DNA from: a virus
DNA length: 64,000 nucleotides
Virus record (IMG/VR): IMGVR_UViG_3300027782_000034
Span: 62,001 to 126,000 of that record
Reading direction: 5' to 3' (one strand)
The notes beneath the pieces are model-generated. The model made no database searches, had not been told where the DNA came from, and saw only the letters and a program-made list of their open reading frames with translations. A program made the translations under genes and the position numbers. Shown here one piece after another: positions 16,659 through 25,137 of the stretch. Each line of letters starts with the position of its first letter. Positions within the stretch are counted from its first letter, which is position 1.

Positions 16659-17891
16659 CTAGTATCTGGGGTAGTCTCGACCACGTGTTCCACTTCTCCA
16701 CTGGGGGTTATCCCTAGGCAAAGATCTAGACTTAAAATCATCAGGAATAGAGCCTTCTTCTACTTCAAGCAGTCTAGAAGGTTTGGAAGGTATGATGCCA
16801 GAAGTAATTGCTTTAGGAGTAACGCTTTCTATTACTTTTTTGGCTTTGTTTATACCATCGCTTGAAAAGTCAGAAGTCGGGTCAGCAGTAGTTGCTTTGT
16901 AGCCTCTACCAAGCCTATGCATGAATTCATCAAATCCTTTTGCGGACTCGTTGTATCTATCTTTGACGGTGTTAGCTACATCACCTAAGAATGGTAAGAC
17001 ATAGTGTTCGCCGGTAAGCCCAAGGGCACCACCACCTGCTACGGCTTTAAGAGGATTAGCTACAGTGTAATTTCTAACTCCTGTTGCTGCTCCACGCATT
17101 GCGTCACCTACATGAGGAGCTGCCCCAGTAACTGCACCTTTGGCCACACCATAAGCACCACCTAATATTTTACCTAATGCTTTAAGAAAAGCTTTCTTCT
17201 CTACCGCTGCTTGCTTCTTCAACCCAAGGTAATAAGCACATGCTTGCTTATTGCTTGTAGTGGGATAGTCTGCAGCTTGTTTAATCAAATTGGCAGGATT
17301 GTATCGAGCAATCTCTGTGTTCAAAATATGTAAACGATTTGCTCTAAGAGCTATAGCTTGCTTGTCCATGGATTGTTTAACTCCTTCAGGGATTCCACCG
17401 CCAACATTAGTTCCCGCCACTTCGTCTACGCCTATAGGGGTACCACCCCCAACATTTGTTCCAGCTTGCATCTGTGCGTTTTGTCTTGATGCTGTATCTG
17501 TCCCCGCAGCTTGATCTGCACGAAAACCTGCAGTTGTAGTATTAGGGGTAGGCCCAGACATACCAAGCATATTACCTAACCAACCGCCTGAGTGATCAGG
17601 TGGTGGAGGAGGTGGAGCTGGTAGATTTGCGGGCATAGCTTTGCGCATAGCTTCATGACGAGAAGCAGTATCTGTTCCAGCAGCCCTATCTGCCTGCATA
17701 CCTTTAGTTAAGGTATTAGGAGTAGGCCCAGACATACCAAGCATACCACCTAACCAACCGCCAGAGTAATCAGGTTGAGCAGGAGCTGGTAAATTGATAC
17801 GTGCAAGAGCTGGATTTGGAGTAGGCTTTGAACCCCCAAACATGTTGGTTAAAGCCTCCCAAGCAAGCTTTTCATTCGTATAATTTGCCAT
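16659..17891 (-). CDS. Repeat-containing proline/glycine-rich virion-like protein
   Basis: Not recognised; 410 residues. The start is moved to 17891 because GAGGG lies just before that ATG, while the in-frame codon at 17903 is TTG. Two approximately 45-residue repeats (residues about 34-78 and 90-136) each contain SGGWLGxMLGMSGPTPNT and AGTDTASR, followed by two copies of AGTNVGGG. A lysine/alanine-rich segment (about 187-237: KQAADY, SNKQACAYYLGLKKQAA, EKKA) is homologous to residues 16-66 of the neighbouring 17967 protein. Glycine-rich hydrophobic stretches follow. The C-terminal tail is arginine-rich (SLPRDNPQWRSGTRGRDY). Confidence 0.66.
   Translation of the reverse strand: MANYTNEKLAWEALTNMFGGSKPTPNPALARINLPAPAQPDYSGGWLGGMLGMSGPTPNTLTKGMQADRAAGTDTASRHEAMRKAMPANLPAPPPPPPDHSGGWLGNMLGMSGPTPNTTTAGFRADQAAGTDTASRQNAQMQAGTNVGGGTPIGVDEVAGTNVGGGIPEGVKQSMDKQAIALRANRLHILNTEIARYNPANLIKQAADYPTTSNKQACAYYLGLKKQAAVEKKAFLKALGKILGGAYGVAKGAVTGAAPHVGDAMRGAATGVRNYTVANPLKAVAGGGALGLTGEHYVLPFLGDVANTVKDRYNESAKGFDEFMHRLGRGYKATTADPTSDFSSDGINKAKKVIESVTPKAITSGIIPSKPSRLLEVEEGSIPDDFKSRSLPRDNPQWRSGTRGRDYPRY
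17484..17792 (-). repeat. Two internal protein-coding repeats in the 16659 gene
   Basis: Copies at about 17658-17792 and 17484-17624 encode the approximately 45-residue units with SGGWLG and SGPTPNT; the second has two extra prolines. Sequence divergence between the copies is mostly silent or conservative. Confidence 0.7.
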
Positions 17892-17944
17892 GCTATCCCT
17901 CAAAAGAAACTAGATTGAACCTAAGCTACAAATAAGTGCCTAGG

Positions 17945-17962
17945 TTCAATTCTAGATTTTAA
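17945..17962. repeat. Dispersed palindrome copy 3
   Basis: TTCAATTCTAGATTTTAA, in the gap after the 17967 gene and 53 bases before the ATG at 17891, farther than the other intergenic copies. Confidence 0.65.
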
Positions 17963-17966
17963 CTAA

Positions 17967-18968
17967 TTAACGGCCTCGCCCAAATAGGCGACCACGGTTT
18001 TGGAGACCTTGCCCAATACCTTGTCCATTAAAGAAGCGACCACTACGCCCATTACCTTGAGATTGTGCAGCTATTGCTTCTTGTGCTGCAGGTACACCGC
18101 CTTCTGCCCCAGAACTTTCTGAAAGGCTTGGCATTTTGTCAGTTTTTGCAGCAGCAGCAGCACTTTCGTTTAATTGCTTGGAGTAAGCTTCTTCAACAGG
18201 GTCTACGGTGTCTGCAGTAGGTTTAAACTTTTTGCTGCTCATATCATTTTCGGGAGGGGTTGGAGCAGGCTTAGTACCCGAAACTCTTCCAGCACTTCCG
18301 GAGCCAGTAGGATCATAACCTAAACCACTGGTTGCATTAGCCGTGCCTTGCGGTTTAGGAATCACATTTGCGGTAAGTGGTGCCGGAGCTTGTCTCCTTG
18401 AGGCTGTGCCTGCATTATTCATTGCAGGTGGTGGGCTTGCTGGGGATAGAACTGATAAACCAGGGGCTTGCACATCATTAGCTTTACTGTGGGCAAGAAG
18501 TCCATCCAGCATACTTGCATCAAGGTTGCTAGGTGCGGTGGAAGGCTTTGTAGCTTGAGTGTTAATCATATAGTTACCACCGGTGTAACCAGAACCACTA
18601 GAACTCGAAGCTGCGGGTTTAGGAGCTGCGCTTCCGCCTCCAAATAAGCCAGCAAAGCCACGATTTGGTATTTTTGCTGCAGGTGCTGCTGTAGGCGGTG
18701 TTACTGTAGGTGCAGCTGGTTTTGGACTATTGTTTTTAAATGCAGCTGTATCTGGTCCAAAATTATAGCTGTCTACCGCTCGCTTTTCAATCAACAAAGC
18801 AGCGTGTAATCCAGCGTATCTTAAACAAGCTTCTTTGCTATGCCCAGTAGAAGCAGCTTTCAACAGACCGTCTACACTGTAGGTGTCCATTTCTCGCTTC
18901 AACGCAACGATGTTAAGTAAGTGATGTGCGGTTTTAACTCGATACTGACTTGCTAAACTTCTTCGCAT
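17967..18968 (-). CDS. Alanine/proline/serine-rich virion-like protein
   Basis: Not recognised; 333 residues. Residues 16-66 contain LLKAASTGHSKEACLRYAGL and LIEKRAVDSYNFGP, homologous to a segment of the 16659 protein (KQACAYYLGL, VEKKA), so the two share a module. Residues 75-280 are low-complexity P/A/S/G. The C-terminus is glycine/arginine-rich (RSGRFFNGQGIGQGLQNRGR), a nucleic-acid-binding-like composition. The site AACAAGGAG precedes the ATG at 18968, and a candidate promoter lies upstream at 19010-19039. Confidence 0.66.
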   Translation of the reverse strand: MRRSLASQYRVKTAHHLLNIVALKREMDTYSVDGLLKAASTGHSKEACLRYAGLHAALLIEKRAVDSYNFGPDTAAFKNNSPKPAAPTVTPPTAAPAAKIPNRGFAGLFGGGSAAPKPAASSSSGSGYTGGNYMINTQATKPSTAPSNLDASMLDGLLAHSKANDVQAPGLSVLSPASPPPAMNNAGTASRRQAPAPLTANVIPKPQGTANATSGLGYDPTGSGSAGRVSGTKPAPTPPENDMSSKKFKPTADTVDPVEEAYSKQLNESAAAAAKTDKMPSLSESSGAEGGVPAAQEAIAAQSQGNGRSGRFFNGQGIGQGLQNRGRLFGRGR

Positions 18969-19009
18969 TGCAATGCTCCTTGTTATTTATCTTGTATCAT
19001 CAACTATTA

Positions 19010-19039
19010 GTAATACCTAATGTTGGTAATCTGTGTCAA
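19010..19039 (-). promoter_or_regulatory. Candidate promoter upstream of the 17967 gene
   Basis: On the minus strand TTGACA (19034-19039), an 18-base spacer and TATTAC (19010-19015), 41 bases before the ATG. The 155-base gap 18969-19123 holds no other recognisable feature. Confidence 0.45.
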
Positions 19040-19123
19040 CAGATTCAGCCCAATTTGACATACAAATCGAGTCCATCCTAAAAAATCATTATACCTTCCA
19101 ATTATAATTCTAGGCTATAGCAG

Positions 19124-19711
19124 CTAAAGATATTGAGAAAATGTGTCGCTGTACCCATAAGATTCAAAATCAGGCTGGAATATTCTTTTCACCGCAGAAA
19201 TACATCGTTCACTTTGATAGTTAGCTTGCCATGCTTTTGAATAATGGCTTGGATTAACACAATCATACTTTTCTTTTTTTAACCCAGGCACTTTTTCTAA
19301 GTCTTCTTGCAGTTGTTCCAAATGCACTACATGGTCAATGCGGGGAATAAGTTTCGTAAAAGAAGAGCATACCTGCCATTGCCACCAATTCTGCACCTCT
19401 TCGCTAGGGTGTAAGATTAAATCTTCAAAAGATATCTTTCCATTATTGAGCCATTTTTTCCAACTGTCTTTTCTACGATTCCAGTACTGGGCTTGGCGTT
19501 GCCAAATACTAACTGCACGAGTGTAAGGATTTCTTACTGAGATAAAAATGAAGTAATCATGCCAATTAGGGTTCCAAACAGTAGTATGCTGTGTGCATTT
19601 TTTAGGATGCCATACATCATCAAAAAACTCGTGCATGACTTGGTCGATTAATGTGGTGCCGGTACGAGGCGGGTTAATGTAGACCAATTTAGCTTTTTTG
19701 CTGACTCGCAT
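19124..19711 (-). CDS. Sulfotransferase-like protein
   Basis: Seen: 195 residues with LVYINPPRTGTTLIDQVMHE (from residue 9) and FISVRNPYTRAVSIWQRQAQ near residue 55. Known: these are the PAPS-binding loops of the Sulfotransfer_2-type family. It resembles the 9908 gene most closely (PRTGTT/PRTGSS, RNPYTRAVS/RNPYSRAVS). Inferred: sulfation of a surface glycan. The ribosome binding site reads ACAAGGAT, seven bases from the ATG, similar to the CsrA core motif. The gene is followed by the 19730-21881 operon of transferase-like genes. Confidence 0.8.
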   Translation of the reverse strand: MRVSKKAKLVYINPPRTGTTLIDQVMHEFFDDVWHPKKCTQHTTVWNPNWHDYFIFISVRNPYTRAVSIWQRQAQYWNRRKDSWKKWLNNGKISFEDLILHPSEEVQNWWQWQVCSSFTKLIPRIDHVVHLEQLQEDLEKVPGLKKEKYDCVNPSHYSKAWQANYQSERCISAVKRIFQPDFESYGYSDTFSQYL

Positions 19712-19729
19712 TGCAATCCTTGTTATTTG

Positions 19730-20254
19730 CTAAAGTGGCCAATGTTTGTTTGGCTTTTCCCACCAAAAAGTTAAATCTTCTTTTAAATCATTGTAATACC
19801 TGCCTACAAAGTCAGACTTGAATTTACTTCCAAAATTCTCAAACAAAGTAAGGGTGTATACCTCTTGAGTTAGCTTAAGTTGCTGCCTAATTATCTCATG
19901 AACCTTGGTGTAGTTACCACCTCGAATAACACCCGCTTCTACAAGAAGGATTTTCTTGTTTCCGATGTTTGCAAGGTTTAAATAGAACAAAGCCAAGATA
20001 GCGGTAACAAATTTGTCATCAAACTTTTCATCGGGATAGGGAACATCAATGCCAAACCCTTCACATATTTCGCCATCGTGAGATAACTGGTGCCTAAGGT
20101 ACTGGGCGACTACAGAGGAATAGTCTGTGGATACTGCGACTACAACTGTGTTAGACGCATTTATATTTAACTTGAGTAAATTGTCCCTAAGCGTATTCAT
20201 TAGCTGAAGTTCGAGAGGCCAATCTACATGTAGTATTTTACGAGCATTTAACAA
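19730..20254 (-). CDS. Phosphoribosyltransferase-like protein (tentative)
   Basis: Seen: 174 residues. VVVAVSTDYSSVVAQYLRHQ (near residue 38) and KILLVEAGVIRGGNYTKVHE (near residue 99) resemble the early substrate loop and PRPP-loop of type I phosphoribosyltransferases (VxxxxTGxT), although the acidic pair is replaced by EAG. Known: that loop binds PRPP. Inferred: a divergent PRTase fold, not certainly active. The start is TTG, overlapping the upstream stop codon, with an AGAGGAG site eight bases before it. Confidence 0.5.
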   Translation of the reverse strand: MLNARKILHVDWPLELQLMNTLRDNLLKLNINASNTVVVAVSTDYSSVVAQYLRHQLSHDGEICEGFGIDVPYPDEKFDDKFVTAILALFYLNLANIGNKKILLVEAGVIRGGNYTKVHEIIRQQLKLTQEVYTLTLFENFGSKFKSDFVGRYYNDLKEDLTFWWEKPNKHWPL

Positions 20255-21051
20255 CGATTCCGCTCCTCTGCCATTGTTCGAACTTTGTCAAACAAACAAC
20301 GCAACGATTCGTTTCGCTCTTTACAACGTACAAGCACTGAGCTTTCTGTAACATTTTTTCCAGTCTGTAGGTGCAAAACATATCCAGCTAATTTTGTCTT
20401 ATCTCCTTCTATTTTAAGATGAGCGGTTAGAGGAGTACGGTCATGCCCAAGCCGGAACAACAAATCCAATTTATCGTTATCCCCAAATAATCTAGCCGAG
20501 TCAAAGCGTAATGAGGAATCCTCTCGAAAGGCTAACTGACTCTCTTCTAGAGGAGCAGTTAGCCTTTGGCTGTAATGCTCAAGAGGTATGCGTGCCATAG
20601 GTAGGCTGTAGTACTGACTAGGTTGTTCTTCTGTAATTTGCCTGAACTGATTCCAGCCTTCTTGATCAAAGATACAATCTCCATCTAGCACAATTGCATT
20701 TGTAGCAAACACATGACCATAGTCTATCGCCACATTTCTTGCAGAGTTGATACCAATGACTTCTAAATTTAAAGCTTCGTTTGTAGCTTTATTCTGTTGC
20801 ATCGTTTTTAGCTTATCCCAGTCTAATGGGAGCTCCATGTACCGCATACGCCGCTCTAACAGAAGCTCTTCTATTTGATTTCGAAAAATAGGATCTAAAA
20901 AACGGTTCAGCAAGAAAAGTTTAATGGTATCTGGAAAAGAAGGTTCATTTTTTAAAGTAAATTCTAATGACTTTAACCTTGCCCCAATCACATCTCGGGG
21001 AGGATTTTCATTACCCAAAATGCGCACAATTGCAAACTTGTAGTTTTTCAC
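20248..21051 (-). CDS. Glycosyltransferase-like protein (GT-A type)
   Basis: Seen: 267 residues. GINSARNVAIDYGHVFATNA then IVLDGDCIF (about residues 98-126) carries a DxD-type motif (DGD) after the NxARN segment typical of GT-A nucleotide-sugar enzymes; LVRCKERNESLR is near the C-terminus. Known: GT-A enzymes bind a metal through DxD. Inferred: a glycosyltransferase of unknown substrate. The start is GTG at 21051, overlapping the stop of the 21048 gene as GTGA, so translation is coupled. Confidence 0.55.
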   Translation of the reverse strand: MKNYKFAIVRILGNENPPRDVIGARLKSLEFTLKNEPSFPDTIKLFLLNRFLDPIFRNQIEELLLERRMRYMELPLDWDKLKTMQQNKATNEALNLEVIGINSARNVAIDYGHVFATNAIVLDGDCIFDQEGWNQFRQITEEQPSQYYSLPMARIPLEHYSQRLTAPLEESQLAFREDSSLRFDSARLFGDNDKLDLLFRLGHDRTPLTAHLKIEGDKTKLAGYVLHLQTGKNVTESSVLVRCKERNESLRCLFDKVRTMAEERNRC

Positions 21052-21881
21052 TTAGAGGGTCCAGCGTAATTTGGGTCTAACTTTATTAAATCTGAAGGTA
21101 ACTCTTTAATAATTTTTAACTTTTTCTCGTCTTTTGTATGCTCTCTAATCTTTTTGTATTGCTCAGTCCAGTCCATAAACCTAATACCCATGGGATAGAA
21201 CATATTAAAAATAAGCCTACGATTTTCTTCTGCTCCCGCTATACCTGTTTGTCCATGAATTAAAGACTCGGGAAATGCAATCAGATCTCCTGGGTTTAAA
21301 TCAGGAATAATAAGATGTTCCTCATTTATGTCTAAAGATTGTTTTTTAAATATGTGCTTGTGCAGTTCTTGCCCTGAAACAAAATAAGAAGTTTTATGCG
21401 ATCCGGGTATAAAACAAAAGCCCCCCGTCTTTGAACTTTGTGGCTGTAATATGATTGCAACAGAAAGCTGCCCAATTCTAGTCCAACATACGCTGTTCAA
21501 ATGTGGCTGACCTTGGGTTAAGTGATAGTGCGTAGTGTTCTTACCAAAACTAAGCCCATGCAAAAGACCTTGTAATTTATCTTTAGGAGTAGATTCAACG
21601 ATGAGAGCATGATCCAAACGAAAAGAATCTGGGCCTCCAAAGGAATGGTTACACACTTCAAGGACGGCAGGGTGGTTTGCTAACTCTAAGAAAATTGGGT
21701 GTGATTCCCATATGCCAAAGTATTTGATGATCTCATTAGCCAAAGTACCACGCTTAAATCTTGCGTTTGCTTGACACTCGTCCACCACTTGATTAGCTGC
21801 AGCTATTTGCTCTGGAGCAAAAACATTTCGTTTATGATAAAGTCCTAAACAATCAAAAAAATAGAATTCCTTACTAATCAT
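21048..21881 (-). CDS. Phytanoyl-CoA dioxygenase-like (PhyH) protein
   Basis: Seen: 277 residues. FCFIPGSHKTSYF, then NPGDLIAFPESLIHGQTG, then RRLIFNMFYP, match the PhyH core; an upstream QPHLNSVCW lies where the first metal ligand (HxD) is expected. Known: these Fe(II)/2-oxoglutarate oxygenases hydroxylate small substrates using an HxD...H triad; here the aspartate position reads HLN, so metal binding may be changed. Inferred: an oxygenase with a possibly altered active site, in a glycan-modification operon. Palindrome copy 4 lies just before this gene's ribosome-binding region. Confidence 0.68.
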   Translation of the reverse strand: MISKEFYFFDCLGLYHKRNVFAPEQIAAANQVVDECQANARFKRGTLANEIIKYFGIWESHPIFLELANHPAVLEVCNHSFGGPDSFRLDHALIVESTPKDKLQGLLHGLSFGKNTTHYHLTQGQPHLNSVCWTRIGQLSVAIILQPQSSKTGGFCFIPGSHKTSYFVSGQELHKHIFKKQSLDINEEHLIIPDLNPGDLIAFPESLIHGQTGIAGAEENRRLIFNMFYPMGIRFMDWTEQYKKIREHTKDEKKLKIIKELPSDLIKLDPNYAGPSK

Positions 21882-21896
21882 GTTATTCTTTCTTTT

Positions 21897-21914
21897 CTAA
21901 AATCCAGAATTTAA
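21897..21914. repeat. Dispersed palindrome copy 4
   Basis: CTAAAATCCAGAATTTAA, overlapping the stop of the 21897 gene and ending 15 bases before the ATG at 21881. Confidence 0.7.
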
Positions 21915-22211
21915 AGTCAAGCTGGGCAGTCGCACCCGGTCTAGCGTTTCCGCCTTTCCTCGTCGAAACGTGACACCCTGTGGTGTATCAGAGGTCTCAA
22001 GTTGTATGGTGGTAGGGCGAAAGGAGACCTGAGGTATCGTGGACCCTTTAAAACAGCCACCATTCCAACTGCCCGAAACACTGATCGCAAGGAATTTTCC
22101 CCAGCAGCGTTCTGTGCGTTTATCTACTAGAAACAAACGCACCCAGCTGCTAGAGATGATACGGGGAGTATACAACCCGCCTTGCGCTCTACACAGCCAC
22201 TTACTCGACAC
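21897..22211 (-). CDS. Hypothetical protein, 104 aa
   Basis: Not recognised. A serine/threonine-rich protein, probably beta-rich, containing KRTERCWGKFLAISVSGSW. It is framed by a GTG start at 22211, close behind the stop of the large 22222 gene, and ends in LTLNSGF at the palindrome copy at 21897. No ribosome binding site is evident. It may be a small structural or receptor-type protein. Confidence 0.48.
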   Translation of the reverse strand: MSSKWLCRAQGGLYTPRIISSSWVRLFLVDKRTERCWGKFLAISVSGSWNGGCFKGSTIPQVSFRPTTIQLETSDTPQGVTFRRGKAETLDRVRLPSLTLNSGF

Positions 22212-22221
22212 ACAGCTTCAT

Positions 22222-25026
22222 TTATTTCATGTTATTAGGATTTATTAATCCACCACCACCCACGGAGTTATTTTTTTTCGTGGGGCTTGCCAACCTTGGA
22301 TCTTGAGTACGAGCAGCAACTTGCTTGTCTGCTTCCTCTCTTGCATGTTGTTGATTTTGCTGTGCGTAATCGAGACGTGGTTTACCTTCTGGTGCTTGTA
22401 AAGGATTAGCAGCACCACCGCCACCAAACATACCATTCTGGTGCATCATGTAGAGAGCGGGTAAGCTAAGACCGCCTAGTGCAGCACCGGTACCACCACC
22501 TAGTGCACCGCCCGCAAGGGCACCCCCGCCCGCCAACAACGCAGGCATCAACCAATGTTTATTCTCATTAAAGAACTGTCCAATTCCGCCCATGCCACCG
22601 CCAAGATCTTGACGAATACCGGACAAGTGGTTGTTAGCTTCATTGCGGAAGCTAGTCATTTGCTTGGCCATGTCATCACGCATACCCTTAACTGAATTAG
22701 CCATGTAAGCTCCAGTGCCAACCCCTGCAGCTCCTAACCCTAAACCAGCAGTGGCTATAGGATTAGATTTGGCAAATGGTTTTAATGCTTTGTAACCTGC
22801 ACCTATACCTTTCATGCCCATATTAAATGGATCAGCTAAACTTAGTAAATCTGCAGTCTGTATGGATTTACCGCCGGTACCACCAGCAAAGCCCGCTAAA
22901 TCTGAGATAGTTTTCTGTGTGCCAGGTATTTTAGTGGCCCCAATTCCTGTAACGCCACCTTTAGAGTAGAGTTTAGGTAAAGCAGCTGCACCAAGGAAAC
23001 CGCCTTTTGCGCCATAACCACCTGTGTCATAACCTGCTAGCCCTGCAGCTTGGTCCGCAGCACCACCGGCAAAAGTACCACCACTCATACGCTTCAGCAT
23101 GTTATTCATTTTCATGTTGCCAGCACCACCAAGGCCGGCACCAGCTAAAGCACTAGCTCCAATTCTTCCAGCCATACCCCAACCGCTTTCGTCTTCAGGG
23201 CCTTCTGCCATAGCCCCAGTGAATGGGTTTATAGCACCTGTAGTTGCACCTGTTACCATACGAGGTACAAGTGTGCTCTTAGTAGATTGATTTACTACAT
23301 TAGCTAAGCCTGTGCCTGCGGTAGGAGTACCAATGATTCTAGGTGCTGCTTTTGTTGCAACTCCTGTACCTTTAAGCCCTAACCCTACTAGCTTATCCCA
23401 CACACCTGCTTGTTTATCCCTACTTTGCTTGTAAGGACCAGCAAAGCCGCCGGTTGATTGTCCTATTCCAGATTGTCCCCCGCCCATTTGAAATGGCATT
23501 CTTTGTAAAGCTTGACCAGCCATGTCACCAAACTGTGCTGGCATTCTTTGTAAAGCTTGACCAGCCATGTCACCAAACTGACTAGGTAGATTTTGTGCAA
23601 TTTGTCCGGGCATCTTCTGCATGCGATCCATTGCAGTATTTGCAACACCAGCACCGATAGCGGGGGCTGCTTGAGTGATTCCTCCTTTTACTGCTTCGGG
23701 CATTTGAGCTGCACCATAGCCCGCACCTGCTCCCGCTGCTAGTGCCCCACCGCCAACCCCAATCTTAGCAATATTGCCAGCATTACCCATCGCAGCTCTA
23801 CCGGCGGTCATAAGACCTTGTCCTAGTAAGCTACCAACCCCTGCTAACTTCTTAAAGCCACGCTTTAATTCTTTACCAACTTCAGCTCCAAATTGAGCAT
23901 TAGCTTGTTTAACCGCTGCGTAAATCTCTTGTTGATTTCTGCCTTCTTGGATCAATCGACCAAAGAAGTTAGTTTGGAAATCGTTTAATCCGGCTTTCTT
24001 AGACATTCTTAGATACTTGTCTAAAGAGTCAAACGCAGCTGTGCCTGTTGCATGGTCTTCGTTCTGCTGTTTGTACTTCACTCCTTTACTGTCACCTGCA
24101 GCTGAGCGAGAGGGAGAAGCATTGTCTTGTGAGGCAAGTTTAGCCTGCGCCTCTTCTATCCCAGCTGTATTTGCTTTTGGAGCAGATTTCTTACCAACCA
24201 CATAACGATTAGGTTGCTTTTCAGGTAGTGACATATTTGCTGTAAATGTAGGCTTGTCTGGCCATTCAGCAAACTTAGTCTTATCCTTAGAAAGATTTTT
24301 ACCTTTTCTCAAATTAGCTAAATCTGCTGCTTCAATTTTATCATTGTTGTTAACATCAATTTCTTCTTGGTTTCCGGTAAGCTCAGCACTTTTCTCTGGT
24401 TTGGCAGCAATGTCACGGAAAAGACCAGCACCAGCGTGCGTACCTAAGGAACCACCAGTTAAGCCACCAAGGGCTGCACCACCCATCATGGCAGGCTGTG
24501 CTCCAAGTCCAGCAGTTAACTTATGATATTTACCCTTAGATAACAAAGACATGAGTAGGTGACCAACACCCCCTAGTGCTGCACCGCCTGTAAAACCTAA
24601 AGCACCACCTAACCCAGCTCCAGCGTTGCCGGTAATACCTTCACCCAAGGAGCTAACAAATCGGCCCCGTCCTGGTGTCGGTTTGGCTAACCCACCTAAA
24701 AATCCACCAATGCCGGGAATGTAGGATAAAGCGGAAGGACTTGTGTCTAATTTGGAATGATTTCCCACGCTTGACAAAGCTTTTGTAGCTTTGTCTGCTA
24801 ATTCACCTATAGGTTGGCTGCTTAAGGAATCTACATTTTCTCGAATAGACTTAGGAATAGCTTCGGTTATGCTGTCTTGCAGCTGCTTGCCCTGTGCTTC
24901 ACGATCCGCCACTACATCATTTACGGAAGTACCTCTAATCTTGTCTAATAGACCTAATGCACTTTTAGACACTGCACTTCTTGCATTGGAAAACGAACCC
25001 ATTAGATCAGCATTTTTTTCGTACAT
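22222..25026 (-). CDS. Large glycine/alanine-rich virion-like protein, 934 aa
   Basis: Not recognised by family. The start is placed at 25026 (MYEKNADLMG), six bases after GGAG. The protein alternates glycine/alanine-rich hydrophobic stretches (several predicted membrane-like helices) with soluble linkers. An EF-hand/dockerin-like loop, DVNNNDKIEAADL, lies near residue 232. RMSKKAGLNDFQTNFFGRLI and SRDKQAGVWDKL carry the recurring K-x-A motif. A tandem repeat of QFGDMAGQALQRMP occurs near residue 500. Known: long, hydrophobic, glycine-rich virion proteins include tape measures and DNA-ejection proteins. Inferred: an ejection or tape-measure-like role. Confidence 0.68.
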   Translation of the reverse strand: MYEKNADLMGSFSNARSAVSKSALGLLDKIRGTSVNDVVADREAQGKQLQDSITEAIPKSIRENVDSLSSQPIGELADKATKALSSVGNHSKLDTSPSALSYIPGIGGFLGGLAKPTPGRGRFVSSLGEGITGNAGAGLGGALGFTGGAALGGVGHLLMSLLSKGKYHKLTAGLGAQPAMMGGAALGGLTGGSLGTHAGAGLFRDIAAKPEKSAELTGNQEEIDVNNNDKIEAADLANLRKGKNLSKDKTKFAEWPDKPTFTANMSLPEKQPNRYVVGKKSAPKANTAGIEEAQAKLASQDNASPSRSAAGDSKGVKYKQQNEDHATGTAAFDSLDKYLRMSKKAGLNDFQTNFFGRLIQEGRNQQEIYAAVKQANAQFGAEVGKELKRGFKKLAGVGSLLGQGLMTAGRAAMGNAGNIAKIGVGGGALAAGAGAGYGAAQMPEAVKGGITQAAPAIGAGVANTAMDRMQKMPGQIAQNLPSQFGDMAGQALQRMPAQFGDMAGQALQRMPFQMGGGQSGIGQSTGGFAGPYKQSRDKQAGVWDKLVGLGLKGTGVATKAAPRIIGTPTAGTGLANVVNQSTKSTLVPRMVTGATTGAINPFTGAMAEGPEDESGWGMAGRIGASALAGAGLGGAGNMKMNNMLKRMSGGTFAGGAADQAAGLAGYDTGGYGAKGGFLGAAALPKLYSKGGVTGIGATKIPGTQKTISDLAGFAGGTGGKSIQTADLLSLADPFNMGMKGIGAGYKALKPFAKSNPIATAGLGLGAAGVGTGAYMANSVKGMRDDMAKQMTSFRNEANNHLSGIRQDLGGGMGGIGQFFNENKHWLMPALLAGGGALAGGALGGGTGAALGGLSLPALYMMHQNGMFGGGGAANPLQAPEGKPRLDYAQQNQQHAREEADKQVAARTQDPRLASPTKKNNSVGGGGLINPNNMK
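23494..23580 (-). repeat. Tandem 45-bp repeat in the 22222 gene
   Basis: Two copies with a 45-base period (23494-23538 and 23539-23580) are identical over 42 bases. They encode FGDMAGQALQRMP twice, evidence of a recent in-frame duplication. Confidence 0.8.
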
Positions 25027-25137
25027 GATTATCTCCATAAAATCGAAACAAAACCGCAAACTTAGTCATTACTTTAACTTTGTTTGTTAACTTTAGCAAT
25101 TGCTGGGGCTAACTTTAATTTGATTCTTTAAACAGAG

